In this document: positions 6,437 to 6,582 of the stretch, piece by piece
Layout: every line of letters starts with the position of its first letter
Position numbering within the stretch: position 1 is the stretch's first letter
Assembly (NCBI GenBank): GCA_004296145.1
Contig: SEBM01000233.1
Span: 1 to 6,582 of the forward strand
Reading direction: 5' to 3'
Source of the DNA: Flavobacterium sp.
GTDB lineage: Bacteria > Bacteroidota > Bacteroidia > Flavobacteriales > Flavobacteriaceae
Length of the DNA stretch: 6,582 nt
Notes under the pieces: generated by a model
What the model saw: only the letters and a program-made list of their open reading frames with translations
The model's database searches: none
What the model was told of the DNA's origin: nothing
Translations under genes and position numbers: made by a program

Positions 6437-6582
6437 TTAAAAAGGGTTATTTTTTTGAATTTCCAAGGCAGGCTTATCAGAATTAAAATTATTGAAATCA
6501 TTAAAGACAAAAGATAGATTAATCATTATTAACTTCATCATATCTTTATTATCAGACGAAAGTAAAAAAACAGCAAATAATT
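6437..6582 (-). CDS. Possible 3' end of an upstream gene or a small peptide ORF (5' partial)
   Basis: On the minus strand one frame is open from the right edge (first full codon at 6580) to a TAA at 6437-6439, giving 47 visible residues; the other two frames close quickly. The frame begins LFAVFLLSSDNKD and ends SDKPALEIQKNNPF. Two adjacent in-frame ATG codons at 6541 and 6538 would give a 34-residue peptide (MMKLIMINLSF... to ...NPF) if translation starts there. It runs in the same direction as the exporter operon and stops 65 bases before the HlyD ATG. This is where a cargo peptide or modifying enzyme would be expected. I recognise no family and no GG cleavage motif. The composition is rich in Asn, Phe and Leu, which AT-rich non-coding DNA can also produce. 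Confidence 0.33.
   Translation of the reverse strand, partial: LFAVFLLSSDNKDMMKLIMINLSFVFNDFNNFNSDKPALEIQKNNPF

Overview
The window is AT-rich DNA, with coding AT bias throughout, low-complexity A/T spacers and A-rich translation starts that lack a Shine-Dalgarno sequence. Together with the protein families present (a DUF6090-like membrane protein, a DUF5694-like TraB/TIKI-related secreted protein, and a flavobacterial-style C39 peptidase ABC transporter paired with a short HlyD adaptor), this points to a member of the Bacteroidota, most likely Flavobacteriia (Flavobacterium- or Chryseobacterium-like). The genus is an inference.

Left half, plus strand: (i) a serine hydrolase of the beta-lactamase / penicillin-binding-protein class C fold, cut by the left edge of the window so that its start and most of its signal peptide are missing; (ii) a 246-base spacer holding a CRP-like dyad and a weak Bacteroidota-type promoter candidate; (iii) a 235-residue single-pass membrane protein resembling DUF6090; (iv) after a 79-base gap, a 272-residue exported protein resembling DUF5694, with two GxxH motifs. 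Genes (iii) and (iv) may be co-transcribed. No functional link among the three plus-strand genes is evident from sequence.

Middle: the plus-strand genes converge on a minus-strand operon. Between them is a perfect 18-bp stem with a GAGA loop and T-runs on both strands, a bidirectional intrinsic terminator (2911-2950).

Right half, minus strand: a two-gene export operon. The HlyD-type periplasmic adaptor (6371-5229) is followed after 9 bases by a peptidase-containing ABC transporter (5219-3051), which has an intact C39 Cys/His/Asp protease, a transmembrane domain and a complete ATPase. Such pairs cut double-glycine leaders from small peptides (bacteriocins or other ribosomal peptides) and export them through an outer-membrane TolC-like channel. 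Neither the cargo peptide nor the TolC partner can be recognised here. A reading frame that is open from the right edge to 6437, just upstream of the HlyD gene, is the end of whatever precedes the operon and is the most interesting loose end. An AT-rich 10-bp hairpin separates it from the HlyD gene.

No tRNA, rRNA, CRISPR array or insertion sequence was found. No clearly novel system is demonstrated. The best candidate for something undescribed is the unknown substrate of the C39 exporter.
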